Shown: positions 24,340 to 32,064 of the stretch, piece by piece | Layout of the letters: every line of letters begins with the position of its first letter | Position numbering within the stretch: the first letter of the stretch is position 1 | Assembly (NCBI RefSeq): GCF_000331005.1 | Contig: NZ_AEJB01000297.1 | Coordinates: 1 to 33,324, forward strand | Length of the DNA: 33,324 nt | Source of the DNA: Streptomyces turgidiscabies Car8 | GTDB taxonomy: Bacteria > Actinomycetota > Actinomycetes > Streptomycetales > Streptomycetaceae | Direction: 5' to 3' | Notes under the pieces: model-generated | Seen by the model: the letters and a program-made list of their open reading frames with translations, nothing else | Databases searched by the model: none | What the model was told of the DNA's origin: nothing | Position numbers and translations under genes: made by a program

Positions 24340-26427
24340 ATGGCTGATCGGGGAGCGAGCGCCCTGTCACTCCCGGACGACTGGCCCGCCCACCCGGACC
24401 CGGTTCTGGCGCTCAATCGCATGGGGACGTTCGACTGGGACCTGGACGCCGGCCTGTTCCACATGGACGCCCTGGCGTTCGAGATCTTCGATCTGCGCCC
24501 CGAGGAATACGACGGCCACCCCGAGAGTCTGGCCGTGCGGGTACCCCCGATGGAGGGCAGGCGGCTCGATTCCGTCGTCGCCGAGGCCATGAAGGACGGC
24601 AGCGAGAACTACGGCGCCTACTTCCGCGTCCGCCGCCGTGACGGCACCCTGCGCTGGACCCACACCCAGGGCTACATCCGACGGGACGGGACGGGCCGCC
24701 CGCGCCGGATCATCGGCCTCGTCCGTGACGCCACACAGGAGCTGCGGGACAGCCAGGCCCGTACCGAGCAGGCCGCCCAGGACGAGGCCAGGCGCCGGCA
24801 GACCAACGTCGTGCAGGTCATCACGGCGGCCCTCGCGCACGCCCGCACCGTCGAGGACGTCATCGACGTCCTCACCGACTCCCACGGCGTGCCACACCTC
24901 GGGGCGGCCAGCCTGGTCATGGGTCTGGTGGAGGCCGGCCGCATCCGGCTGGTCGCCGAGGGCCCGGCGGGCGCCTCCGTGCCCGGCACCCGTATCACCC
25001 GGATCGACGAGCCCTACCCGATGGGCGACGTCGTACGGACCCTCAGTCCGCGTTTCATCGAGTCGCCGGAGGAGTTCGCTGCCGGGTACCCGATCCTTTG
25101 GCCGCACCTCACCGACCTGCACATCACCTCGGCGGCCTATCTGCCGCTCATCGCACAGGCCCGGCCGATCGGCGCGATGGGCCTGCTCTACAACGACCGG
25201 TACGGCTTCTCGGCGGAGGACCGCGCCGTGCTCGTCGCGCTCGGCACCAGCATCGCCCAGAGTCTCCAGCGGGCCATGCTCTACGAGCAGGAGAAGGACC
25301 TCGCCCAGAGCCTCCAGCAGGCCATGCTGCCGCGCTCCATCCCCACCGTGCCCGGAGCCGACATCGCCGTCCGCTACCGCGCCGCCTCCTCCGGCGGTCA
25401 GCTGGGCCGGGACATAGGCGGCGACTGGTACGACGTGATCCCGCTGCCGGGCGGCCGGGTCGGCGCGGTCATCGGGGACGTCCAGGGCCACGACACGCAC
25501 GCCGCGGCCGTCATGGGCCAGCTGCGGATCGTCCTGAAGGCCTACGCGACCGAGGGGCACCCGCCCGCCACGGTGATGGCCCGCGCCTCCGTCTTCCTGC
25601 ACGAACTCGACACGGACCGCTTCGCGACCTGTCTGTACGCGGAGGCCGACCTGACCACCGGGGTGATCCAGGTGGTCCGGGCCGGTCACCTCGACCCGCT
25701 GGTGCGGCGCGCCGACGGCACCTGCCGCCGTGTCCCGGTCGACGGCGGGCTGCCGCTCGGCCTGTCCGCCGAGTTCGGGCGCCTCGCCTACCCCGTGGCC
25801 ACCCTCGAACTGGACCCCGGCGAGACGCTGGTGCTGTGCACCGACGGGCTCATCGAGCAGCCCGGCGCCGACCTGGAGGACGGGCTGCGCACCCTCATGG
25901 CACTCATCGCGGCAGGCCCGGACAGCGTGTGGAAGATGGCCGACTGTCTCATCGAGGTGGCCGACGAGCGAAGCGGGGACGACGACGTGGCCCTGCTTCT
26001 CATGCGCCGCCAGGGCCTGGCCGCCGTACAGTCCGGCGGACGGCTCCAGCAGCATGTCGCACCCGCCGACCCCGACGCGCTGAGCCAGGCCAGGCACATG
26101 GTCGGGGCGGCGGTCCGGGCCTGGGGCGCCCATGAGCGGGCCGACGAGGTCGAACTGGTGGCGGACGAACTGATCACCAACACCCTGATGCACACCGAGG
26201 GCGCGGCGGTCGTCACGCTGCGCGTGCTGAGCGGCGCGGAACGTCGCCTGCGGGTCGAGGTCGAGGACTCCTCCAGCGCGCTGCCGCGGCGCCGGGAGGC
26301 GGGGGAGTCCGGGGTCTCCGGGCGCGGACTGCTCCTGGTCGATCTCCTCGGCGACGACTGGGGCGTCGAGGCGCGGGGCGGCGGCAAGGTCGTGTGGGCC
26401 GAGTTCGTGGTGCCGCCCACGAGCTGA
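24340..26427 (+). CDS. PAS-GAF-PP2C (SpoIIE)-HATPase regulatory protein
   Basis: The 695-residue cytoplasmic protein combines a PAS domain (about 20-130, MGTFDWDLDAGLFHMD...), a GAF domain (about 155-315) and a SpoIIE/PP2C phosphatase (about 330-555). It ends in an anti-sigma-like histidine-kinase ATPase (about 570-690). Phosphatase metal ligands are visible in GGDWYD, GDVQGHD, CTDGLIE and GDDDVALLL. The ATPase has an N box with DELITNT and a late GRGLLLVD. Such proteins both dephosphorylate and phosphorylate anti-anti-sigma factors, and so set an alternative sigma factor in response to a signal sensed by PAS/GAF. The partner is not in the window. ATG 24340 has GGGAGG about 9 nt upstream. Confidence 0.88.
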   Translation: MADRGASALSLPDDWPAHPDPVLALNRMGTFDWDLDAGLFHMDALAFEIFDLRPEEYDGHPESLAVRVPPMEGRRLDSVVAEAMKDGSENYGAYFRVRRRDGTLRWTHTQGYIRRDGTGRPRRIIGLVRDATQELRDSQARTEQAAQDEARRRQTNVVQVITAALAHARTVEDVIDVLTDSHGVPHLGAASLVMGLVEAGRIRLVAEGPAGASVPGTRITRIDEPYPMGDVVRTLSPRFIESPEEFAAGYPILWPHLTDLHITSAAYLPLIAQARPIGAMGLLYNDRYGFSAEDRAVLVALGTSIAQSLQRAMLYEQEKDLAQSLQQAMLPRSIPTVPGADIAVRYRAASSGGQLGRDIGGDWYDVIPLPGGRVGAVIGDVQGHDTHAAAVMGQLRIVLKAYATEGHPPATVMARASVFLHELDTDRFATCLYAEADLTTGVIQVVRAGHLDPLVRRADGTCRRVPVDGGLPLGLSAEFGRLAYPVATLELDPGETLVLCTDGLIEQPGADLEDGLRTLMALIAAGPDSVWKMADCLIEVADERSGDDDVALLLMRRQGLAAVQSGGRLQQHVAPADPDALSQARHMVGAAVRAWGAHERADEVELVADELITNTLMHTEGAAVVTLRVLSGAERRLRVEVEDSSSALPRRREAGESGVSGRGLLLVDLLGDDWGVEARGGGKVVWAEFVVPPTS

Positions 26428-26458
26428 GCGGTACGGCATGCGGTGGCACTCTGGACGT

Positions 26459-27322
26459 ATGCCGGAACTTCCCGAGGTCGAAGCGCTCAGGGACTTCCTG
26501 ACCGAACGGCTCGTGGGCCACGAGGTGGTCCGCGTGCTGCCCGTCGCGATCAGCGTCCTGAAGACGTACGACCCACCGGTCACCGCCATCGAGGGCCGCG
26601 AGGTCACCGCCGTGCACCGGCACGGCAAGTTCCTCGACCTGACGGTGGACGGCGGCCCGCACTTCGTGACCCACCTGGCCCGCGCGGGCTGGCTGCACTG
26701 GCGCGACCGCCTCCCCGACGGCCCGCCGAAACCCGGGAAAGGCCCGCTCGCACTGCGTGTCGCCCTGGAGACGGGCGAGGGCTTCGACCTCACCGAGGCC
26801 GGCACCCAGAAGCGGCTCGCGGTGTACGTCGTACACGATCCGCAGGAGGTGCCCGGCGTGGCCCGCCTCGGTCCGGACCCGCTCGCCGACGACTTCGACG
26901 AGGCCCGCCTCGCCGGTCTGCTGGCGGGGGAGCGGCGCCGGCTCAAGGGCGCGCTGCGGGACCAGGGCCTGATCGCGGGAGTGGGGAACGCCTACAGCGA
27001 CGAGATCCTGCACGCCGCGCGGATGTCCCCGTTCAAGCTCGCCTCCTCACTCACGCCCGAGGAGAACCGGCGGCTGTACGAGGCACTGCGCATGACGCTC
27101 ACCGAAGCGGTCGAGCGCTCCCGGGGCCTCGCGGCCGGACGCCTGAAGGCGGAGAAGAAGAGCGGCCTGAGGGTGCACGGCCGGACGGGCGAGCTCTGCC
27201 CGGTGTGCGGGGACACCGTCCGCGAGGTCTCCTTCAGCGACTCCTCGCTCCAGTACTGCCCCACCTGCCAGACGGGCGGCAGGCCGCTCGCCGACCGCCG
27301 TATGTCCCGTCTGCTCAAGTAG
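26459..27322 (+). CDS. Fpg/Nei-family DNA glycosylase
   Basis: The 287-residue protein is a formamidopyrimidine-DNA glycosylase/endonuclease VIII homologue that removes oxidised bases and nicks abasic sites. The catalytic N-terminal Pro and Glu are in MPELPEVE. The helix-two-turn-helix segment is RRLKGALRDQGLIAGVGNAYSDEIL, with GVGNAYSDE the hallmark. The C-terminal zinc finger is CX2C-X16-CX2C (CPVCGDT...YCPTCQ). ATG 26459 must be the start because Pro2 is catalytic. No clear ribosome binding site is visible. Actinomycetes have several paralogues, so true 8-oxoguanine specificity is not assured. Confidence 0.88.
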   Translation: MPELPEVEALRDFLTERLVGHEVVRVLPVAISVLKTYDPPVTAIEGREVTAVHRHGKFLDLTVDGGPHFVTHLARAGWLHWRDRLPDGPPKPGKGPLALRVALETGEGFDLTEAGTQKRLAVYVVHDPQEVPGVARLGPDPLADDFDEARLAGLLAGERRRLKGALRDQGLIAGVGNAYSDEILHAARMSPFKLASSLTPEENRRLYEALRMTLTEAVERSRGLAAGRLKAEKKSGLRVHGRTGELCPVCGDTVREVSFSDSSLQYCPTCQTGGRPLADRRMSRLLK

Positions 27323-27338
27323 CGACCTGCGCACTCGC

Positions 27339-27992
27339 TCAGGGGGCGTCGAGAGTCACCAGACGCAGGCCGTCGTTGGAGCGCAGCTCGTACTTGTCGA
27401 TCTGGTCGGGGTGGAGGGTCGAGGCGCCCATCATCGTGCTCTCCCGGGCGTCGTGCTCGGGCACGTTCCAGTTGGTCAGCGTCTCTTCCGTGCCGTCGTC
27501 CGCGATGGCGACGAGGTGGCAGGCGCGGGGGCCGGCGCCGTCCTTGACCTTCAGTTCGATCTGGCTGCCCCAGACCGTGTTCTCGCTGGTGACCTGTGCC
27601 CAGACGCCCGAACGCTCGTCGGTCGCGGTGACCTGCTGCGTCCGGTCCGCGTCGCCGCTCGCCATGATCGCGATGCCGGGGCCGGCCACGGCGAAGACCA
27701 CCGCCGCGGCGACCGCGTACAGCCAGCGCCGCCGGCCGGCGCGCCGCCGGTTCGCCACTTCGCCGAGCAGCCGGTCCAGCATGCTGGGACCGGGTTGGGC
27801 CATGGGGTGCACGGAGCGCGGCGTGGCTCGCCGGTACAGCAGCAACTGCCGTGTGGCGGGACCGAATTCAGTCACATGGGCCGCGCACTGGGGGCACTCC
27901 ATGAGGTGGTCCTCGAAGCGGAAGGCGTCCGCCTCGTCGAGCACGCCGAGCGCGTATGCGCCGACGTCGCGATGCCGTTCCAGGGACCTCAT
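27339..27992 (-). CDS. Zinc-binding anti-sigma factor, single-span membrane protein
   Basis: The 217-residue protein has an N-terminal ZAS-type domain with H29-x3-C33-x2-C36 (EDHLMECPQC), a linker, one membrane span (about 88-107) and a C-terminal extracellular domain (about 110-217). This is the layout of membrane anti-sigma factors that hold ECF sigma factors. The likely partner is the ECF sigma factor at 28794-29342. However, the two are separated by an unrelated gene and a terminator. GAGGA lies about 7 nt before ATG 27992. The 3' end faces the Fpg/Nei gene with a 16-bp gap. Confidence 0.85.
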   Translation of the reverse strand: MRSLERHRDVGAYALGVLDEADAFRFEDHLMECPQCAAHVTEFGPATRQLLLYRRATPRSVHPMAQPGPSMLDRLLGEVANRRRAGRRRWLYAVAAAVVFAVAGPGIAIMASGDADRTQQVTATDERSGVWAQVTSENTVWGSQIELKVKDGAGPRACHLVAIADDGTEETLTNWNVPEHDARESTMMGASTLHPDQIDKYELRSNDGLRLVTLDAP

Positions 27993-28131
27993 GCAGAATC
28001 CTCGTGCCGATGGTACGGGTGGGGTGGTGTTGCTCCCACCGGTACGCACCGCACAGCGGAATCACTCAAGGCCCATACCGAATCGAGACCAAAGGTGTTC
28101 GGAGCGGAGGGCACCGCGGATTGGTCGGATT

Positions 28132-28647
28132 CTAGAAAAGATGGATCGCCAGATGCCCGAGAGGCAGTCCCAGCCGCCAGGCGGGGGTCCACACCTTCGG
28201 TCCGTCGTCCTCACCGGGCACGGGCCCGCCACCCGGTACGGCGTCCAGATCCGGGGCGAGCAGCTCGGTCTCCTCCAGCCAGCGCCAGGCGGCGGCGGCC
28301 AGATCCAAGTCCGGGGCCGGTGCTCTCGATTCGAGTGCGTCGGCCGCCAACCTGGAAATACGTGTCCGGACCCAGTCCTGCCAGGGCTGGTCGTACGCCG
28401 TCAGCGAAAGCCACTTCTCCAGCTGAGTGATGACCCGGATGCCCGAGAGCTCACCGCTGGTGTCGGACAGGAAGATGGTGAGTGCCAGCGCGTCTCTGCC
28501 CGCACGGAACTCGAAGGACGTGGGCGGCATCAGGTCGCCCGTCCGCAACAGCTCGTCGGCGATGTACTCGGCGTACAACCAGGCCATGGGGACGGTGAGT
28601 TCGCCCCCGCCGGTGCCGTCCGTGCTCTCTTGACCTCTGTGCAGCAT
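28132..28647 (-). CDS. Conserved-looking hypothetical protein between anti-sigma and sigma genes
   Basis: The 171-residue soluble protein has no signal peptide or membrane segment. It is rich in Trp and Leu in an apparently helical fold (MAWLYAEYIADELLRTGDL, LEKWLSLTAYDQPWQDWVR, AAAWRWLEETELL). The ATG at 28647 follows a GGAGGAAGG-containing purine tract. An internal ATG at about 28587 (MAWLYAEYI) is an alternative start and begins the compact part. The 3' end overlaps a TAGAAT that could be a -10 box for the anti-sigma gene. I do not recognise the family. Its position suggests, but does not prove, a link with the sigma/anti-sigma pair. Confidence 0.6.
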   Translation of the reverse strand: MLHRGQESTDGTGGGELTVPMAWLYAEYIADELLRTGDLMPPTSFEFRAGRDALALTIFLSDTSGELSGIRVITQLEKWLSLTAYDQPWQDWVRTRISRLAADALESRAPAPDLDLAAAAWRWLEETELLAPDLDAVPGGGPVPGEDDGPKVWTPAWRLGLPLGHLAIHLF

Positions 28648-28750
28648 CCCTTCCTGCCTTCCTCCGGTGCGTGCGCGTCGCCCGACCCCGGCTCCGGGAC
28701 CGTCACCCGGTCCGGACACCGATGAAGACAGCTGATTGCTCAACCATGGT

Positions 28751-28774
28751 CCTCAGCAAGGCACTTTGCCGAGG
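28751..28774 (-). terminator. Hairpin terminator of the ECF sigma gene
   Basis: On the minus strand CCTCGGCAA pairs with TTGCTGAGG (9 bp with one G-U pair, 6-nt loop), starting 19 bp after the sigma stop codon. It separates the sigma gene from the next gene. Confidence 0.5.
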
Positions 28775-28793
28775 CTTGACCTGATCGTCGGTT

Positions 28794-29342
28794 TCACCGC
28801 AGGTCGGCCGCATAACCCGGTAGGACTCGGCGCAGGGCGCGCAGTGCGTAGTACGCGCGGGACTTCACCGTACCGGGCGGGATTCCGAGTGCCGTCGCGG
28901 CCTCCGCCACACTCGCCCCGTGGAAATACACCAGCACCAGGACTTCACGGTGCTCGGGAGTGAGAGTCTTCACAGCCTCCCGCACATCCAGTGTCGCCGC
29001 CGACCGTTCCGCGTGATCGGCACACACCCGCGCACTCTCCAGGATCGCGTCCCCGACCTCGGGGGGCCGCGCCTGCCGGGCCCGCCGCGCGTCGATGGCG
29101 AGCCGTCGCCCGACGGTCAGCAGCCAGGGCCGGACGGACTCGAAATCGTCGGCGCGCAGCGCCTCGGGGTGCTGCCAGGCGCGTACGAGGGTCTCCTGCA
29201 CCAGATCCTCGGCGCGCTGCCGGTCGCCGTCGCACAGGCGCAGCAGCAGGGCGAAGAGCGGTCGGCCGTGCTCGCGCTGCAGCGCGGCCAGCTCGTGCTC
29301 GGCGGTCGTCGTCCCGGGGGTGATGGTGGTTCCGGCCGTCAT
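28794..29342 (-). CDS. ECF-type RNA polymerase sigma factor
   Basis: The 182-residue protein has sigma region 2 (about 28-95, LFALLLRLCDGDRQRAEDLVQ followed by ETLVRAWQHPE) and region 4 (about 125-178, LTPEHREVLVLVYFHGASV followed by AEAATALGIPPGTVKSR). There is no extra domain, as in group-4 (ECF) sigma factors. ATG 29342 starts the conserved part; no Shine-Dalgarno is obvious. An ECF-type promoter about 90 bp upstream suggests that it activates itself. A membrane anti-sigma gene lies on the same strand, two genes downstream. Confidence 0.88.
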   Translation of the reverse strand: MTAGTTITPGTTTAEHELAALQREHGRPLFALLLRLCDGDRQRAEDLVQETLVRAWQHPEALRADDFESVRPWLLTVGRRLAIDARRARQARPPEVGDAILESARVCADHAERSAATLDVREAVKTLTPEHREVLVLVYFHGASVAEAATALGIPPGTVKSRAYYALRALRRVLPGYAADLR

Positions 29343-29361
29343 GGCCGTATGGCATCGCAAG

Positions 29362-29376
29362 GTCCCGATTCGGGAC
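29362..29376. promoter_or_regulatory. Inverted repeat in the 5' leader of the sigma gene
   Basis: GTCCCGA-T-TCGGGAC is perfect, with 7-bp arms and a 1-bp centre, and lies 20 bp upstream of the sigma start codon. With the predicted transcription start near 29423 it would fall in the leader. It is more likely a protein-binding site than a hairpin because the loop is only 1 nt. Confidence 0.4.
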
Positions 29377-29419
29377 AGACCGTGGACCGGAGTGTGCGGC
29401 GGACGGTCGGACCCGTCGG

Positions 29420-29482
29420 CGAACGGTGCGACGAACGGTCCGAACGGGAGGTTCCTCATCCGAACGGCCGCCTCGCCGTTCG
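29420..29482. repeat. Cluster of five CGAACGG heptamers
   Basis: CGAACGG occurs at 29420, 29432, 29441 and 29461 on the plus strand and once inverted at 29476-29482, all within 63 bp of the sigma/universal-stress intergenic region. The cluster overlaps the predicted sigma promoter. Confidence 0.55.
29430..29455 (-). promoter_or_regulatory. ECF-type promoter of the sigma gene (GGAACC-N16-CGTC)
   Basis: On the minus strand GGAACC (29455 to 29450), a 16-bp spacer and CGTC (29433 to 29430) match the classical ECF promoter pattern. They read toward the sigma gene with an 80-nt leader. Autoregulation is typical of ECF sigma factors and is inferred here. Confidence 0.5.
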
Positions 29483-29513
29483 ACGACTCGGTCCTGGGCC
29501 GGGGTCGGGGCCA

Positions 29514-29541
29514 GGTCGGCCTGACACCGGTCAGGCCGACC
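29514..29541 (-). terminator. Hairpin terminator of the universal stress protein gene
   Basis: A perfect 12-bp stem (GGTCGGCCTGAC pairing with GTCAGGCCGACC) with the 4-nt loop ACCG lies 18 bp after the stop codon of the minus-strand gene. Confidence 0.75.
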
Positions 29542-29558
29542 CCGGGCCGTCGTCGGGG

Positions 29559-30035
29559 CTACGGCACGACCGTGACCGGCCAGCGGCCCGCCTTCACCAG
29601 CCGGACCGCGACCGAGCCGACGATCCGGTGGCCCGCCTGCTCGGACGCGCCGACGACCACCGCGTCCGCCTTGAGATCGTCGGCGGCCTTCACCAGGCCC
29701 GTGTACGGGTCCCCGCGGAAGGTGTGGAACTCCCAGCGGATGTCGAATATCCCCTTGACCTGCTCGGTCGACTCCCGGATCTGCGCGATGAGATCCTCCG
29801 CGATGCTGTCCGTCGTCTCCGCCACGGGCGCCCCGAACGCGGCGCCCGCCGCCATCACCGGCTGTACGTACACCAGGGCGAGCAGCGCGTGCTGGCGCCG
29901 GGCCAGCCCCGCGGCGTAGGCGGCGGCACGGAACGAGGAGTCGGAGCCGTCGACGCCGACCACGATGACCTTCGGACCGTCGGTGCCCCGCTCGAACCGG
30001 TGCCCGTCCTGGGGTGAGTGCTGCTGTTCCGTCAC
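29559..30035 (-). CDS. Universal stress protein (UspA family)
   Basis: The 158-residue protein has one Usp domain: IVVGVDGSDSS near the start and the ATP-binding pattern VGASEQAGHRIVGSVA near the end. This places it with nucleotide-binding members of the family. Such proteins are induced in stress, hypoxia or stationary phase. GTG 30035 has no Shine-Dalgarno, but TAGCCT lies 6 nt upstream. That is the usual spacing of a -10 box for a leaderless mRNA. A strong terminator follows. Confidence 0.85.
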   Translation of the reverse strand: MTEQQHSPQDGHRFERGTDGPKVIVVGVDGSDSSFRAAAYAAGLARRQHALLALVYVQPVMAAGAAFGAPVAETTDSIAEDLIAQIRESTEQVKGIFDIRWEFHTFRGDPYTGLVKAADDLKADAVVVGASEQAGHRIVGSVAVRLVKAGRWPVTVVP

Positions 30036-30179
30036 GCTGCGAGGCTATCGGGAGCCGGGGGAGGACCGGACGCGCGGGGGAGCGGGTGACCGGGGCGTAC
30101 TGGTCCCAACGGGTGTTTTCGTGCCGCCGCACCGGTGCCGATGCGGGGCGCCGGGACCGGCGCGGGCGACTGATGAGTC

Positions 30180-31025
30180 ATGACGAAGGATCAGTTGCTC
30201 ACACGGCGCCGGGCGTTGATGATCGGCGGAGCCGCCGCCGTGGGAGCGGCCGGTACGGCCGCGCTGCTCACCACCGGCCAGAACACGACCCCGGCCGTCC
30301 GGCCCGCAGCCCCCGCAGCCGGCCCCCCGGCCCATCAGGCGCTCAAGCCCTCCGCGTACCGCCTCGAACCCCTCACCGGCTACGGGCCGCCGCGCGCCGT
30401 CGCCCACGGACGCACCCTGGTACGGCACGAGCCCCTGCTGCGCGTGTCGGGTCGTGGCCGCACCATGGTGCTGACCTTCGACGACGGCCCCGACCCCCGC
30501 TACACCCCGGACATCCTCCGGACCCTGCGCGAGCACGACGTCCGCGCCATGTTCTTCGTGTGCGGGGAGATGGCGGTCGACAACAAGGACCTGCTCGCCG
30601 AGATGACCGACGACGGGCACGTCGTCGGCAACCACACCTGGTCCCACCCGCTGCTGACGCGCCTCACCCGCTCCGAGATCCGCTCCCAGATGGAACGCAC
30701 CAGCGAGGTCATCGAGGACGCCTGCGGTGAGGCGCCCGCCTGGTTCCGCGCCCCCTACGGCGCCTGGAACCGGGCGGCCTTCCAACTCGGTGCCGAACTC
30801 GGCATGGAGCCGCTCGCCTGGACGGTCGACACCCTCGACTGGATGGCCCCGGGCGCCCGCACCATCGTCGACCGGGTCGAACGCGGCGCCGCTCCAGGCG
30901 TCGTGGTGCTCTCGCACGACGCGGGCGGCAACCGCTCACAGAGCGTCCGGGCGCTGCGCGACTATCTGCCGGACCTGCTCGATTCCGGGTACCACATCAC
31001 CGTACCGACACGGCATTACACATAG
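30180..31025 (+). CDS. Exported polysaccharide deacetylase (CE4/NodB domain)
   Basis: The 281-residue protein has a Tat-like signal (TRRRALMIGGAAAVGAAG), a Pro/Ala-rich linker and a NodB domain from about 90. The CE4 motifs are complete: TFDDGPD (D101, D102), HTWSHP (H152, H156), RAPYG (R190, P192, Y193), DTLDW and VLSHD. It should remove acetyl groups from N-acetylglucosamine polymers such as peptidoglycan or chitin outside the membrane. No strong ribosome binding site precedes ATG 30180. It is divergent from the universal stress gene and convergent with the sortase gene. Confidence 0.88.
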   Translation: MTKDQLLTRRRALMIGGAAAVGAAGTAALLTTGQNTTPAVRPAAPAAGPPAHQALKPSAYRLEPLTGYGPPRAVAHGRTLVRHEPLLRVSGRGRTMVLTFDDGPDPRYTPDILRTLREHDVRAMFFVCGEMAVDNKDLLAEMTDDGHVVGNHTWSHPLLTRLTRSEIRSQMERTSEVIEDACGEAPAWFRAPYGAWNRAAFQLGAELGMEPLAWTVDTLDWMAPGARTIVDRVERGAAPGVVVLSHDAGGNRSQSVRALRDYLPDLLDSGYHITVPTRHYT

Positions 31026-31039
31026 CCGCGTCGCCGACC

Positions 31040-31055
31040 GCGGGCTTTCGCCCGC
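31040..31055. terminator. Short bidirectional terminator between the deacetylase and sortase genes
   Basis: GCGGGC-TTTC-GCCCGC forms a 6-bp stem with a 4-nt loop in the 45-bp gap between the two convergent stop codons. Confidence 0.55.
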
Positions 31056-31070
31056 CCGGTCCGGGAACGC

Positions 31071-31733
31071 TCAGCGAACCTCGACCAGGCGGGCGAACAC
31101 CACGACGTTCCCGGCGTAGCCGTTCTGTTTGGAGAAACCGCCCCCGCAGGTGATGACCCGCAATTCGGGGGTGTTCTTGCTGCCGTAGACACGGTCGCCG
31201 GGGAAGTTGTTCTTCTCGAAGACCTCGATGCCGTAGATCTCGAACACGGCCACCTTTCCGTCCTGGCGCTGGACCTCGACGCGATGTCCCTTCTTGAGGG
31301 CCCCGAGTCCGTAGAAAACGGCGGGGCCCTGTTTGTTGTCGACATGGCCGACGATCACGGCGGTGCCCTTCTCGCCGGGCGACACGGCGCCGGTGAACCA
31401 GCCGGCCAGGTTGGGGTCCTCCGGCGGCGGGGCGTCCACCCACCCGGCCGCGTCCAGACCCACCGGCAGCAGGGGGGCGTCGACCCGGATCGCCGGGATC
31501 CGCACCCGGTCGACCAGGGAGTACGGCAGGGCGGCCGGGATGCTGGAGAAGGTGCCGCCCGGGAGGTGGCTGTCCGCTGCCGCCGCCGACGCGGGCTGCG
31601 GCGGACCGACGTCGAACTCTCCGGAACCGTTTCGAATGAGCGCGAGGCCGGTCAGCAGAACAAGCGCTATCACGCCCCACGGAGCGCGCTTCTTCCGCTG
31701 CTGCTCCTCTTCCGCCAGCTCGGACGCAGACAT
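31071..31733 (-). CDS. Class F sortase
   Basis: The 220-residue transpeptidase has an N-terminal membrane anchor (about 18-33), an Ala/Pro-rich linker and a sortase barrel from about 70. The catalytic His is H130 (VIVGHVD) and the Cys is C196 (RVITCGG). The catalytic Arg is less clear: the segment after Cys reads SKQNGYAGNVVVFAR, and R215 is the only nearby Arg. A GAGGGG site precedes the ATG. Class F sortases are common in actinomycetes and their substrates are mostly unknown. The two neighbouring surface proteins, which have sorting-signal-like C-termini without LPxTG, are candidates by context. Confidence 0.88.
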   Translation of the reverse strand: MSASELAEEEQQRKKRAPWGVIALVLLTGLALIRNGSGEFDVGPPQPASAAAADSHLPGGTFSSIPAALPYSLVDRVRIPAIRVDAPLLPVGLDAAGWVDAPPPEDPNLAGWFTGAVSPGEKGTAVIVGHVDNKQGPAVFYGLGALKKGHRVEVQRQDGKVAVFEIYGIEVFEKNNFPGDRVYGSKNTPELRVITCGGGFSKQNGYAGNVVVFARLVEVR

Positions 31734-32064
31734 TCGTCATCCCCTCTCGACCCGGCCGTCGCCCGGTCAATCGCGCATACGAGAACGCTAAGTGCCCGGC
31801 GGGAAACCGGCGACGGGGCAGCAGCGAACGGGTGGCGGGTCTGTCATCGGTGAGCCATCCGAGTCGGCGGCGAAAGTATTTTTCTGACGGTCCGTGACCT
31901 GCGGCAATATCTGATTGTTCGCTCTTCCGTCGGCGTGTCCTCTCACCAGGACGGACCATTCCCGAAATGCGGCTGCGCGCACGGCATCTGAGGGTTCGTC
32001 TGGGAGGCGTTTTCTCGCCGATCGACCGGGGACGGGTCCCGGGGCGCCTTCCGCGGAGGTTCAC
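31734..32064. promoter_or_regulatory. 331-bp divergent intergenic region, sortase / surface protein
   Basis: This gap separates the sortase gene (minus) from the surface protein gene (plus). An A/T-rich part at 31870-31920 contains CAATAT (31905-31910) with CTGAC about 16 bp upstream, a weak plus-strand promoter candidate. A 12-bp sequence at 31770-31781 recurs upstream of the second surface protein gene (33264-33275). I see no gene here. Confidence 0.35.

Noticed and set aside
24367..26946. Minus-strand open frame of 859 codons opposite the SpoIIE-type and Fpg/Nei genes
   Set aside because: It is a high-GC shadow frame. Its translation is low in complexity with no domain, while the plus strand encodes two clear, full-length proteins.
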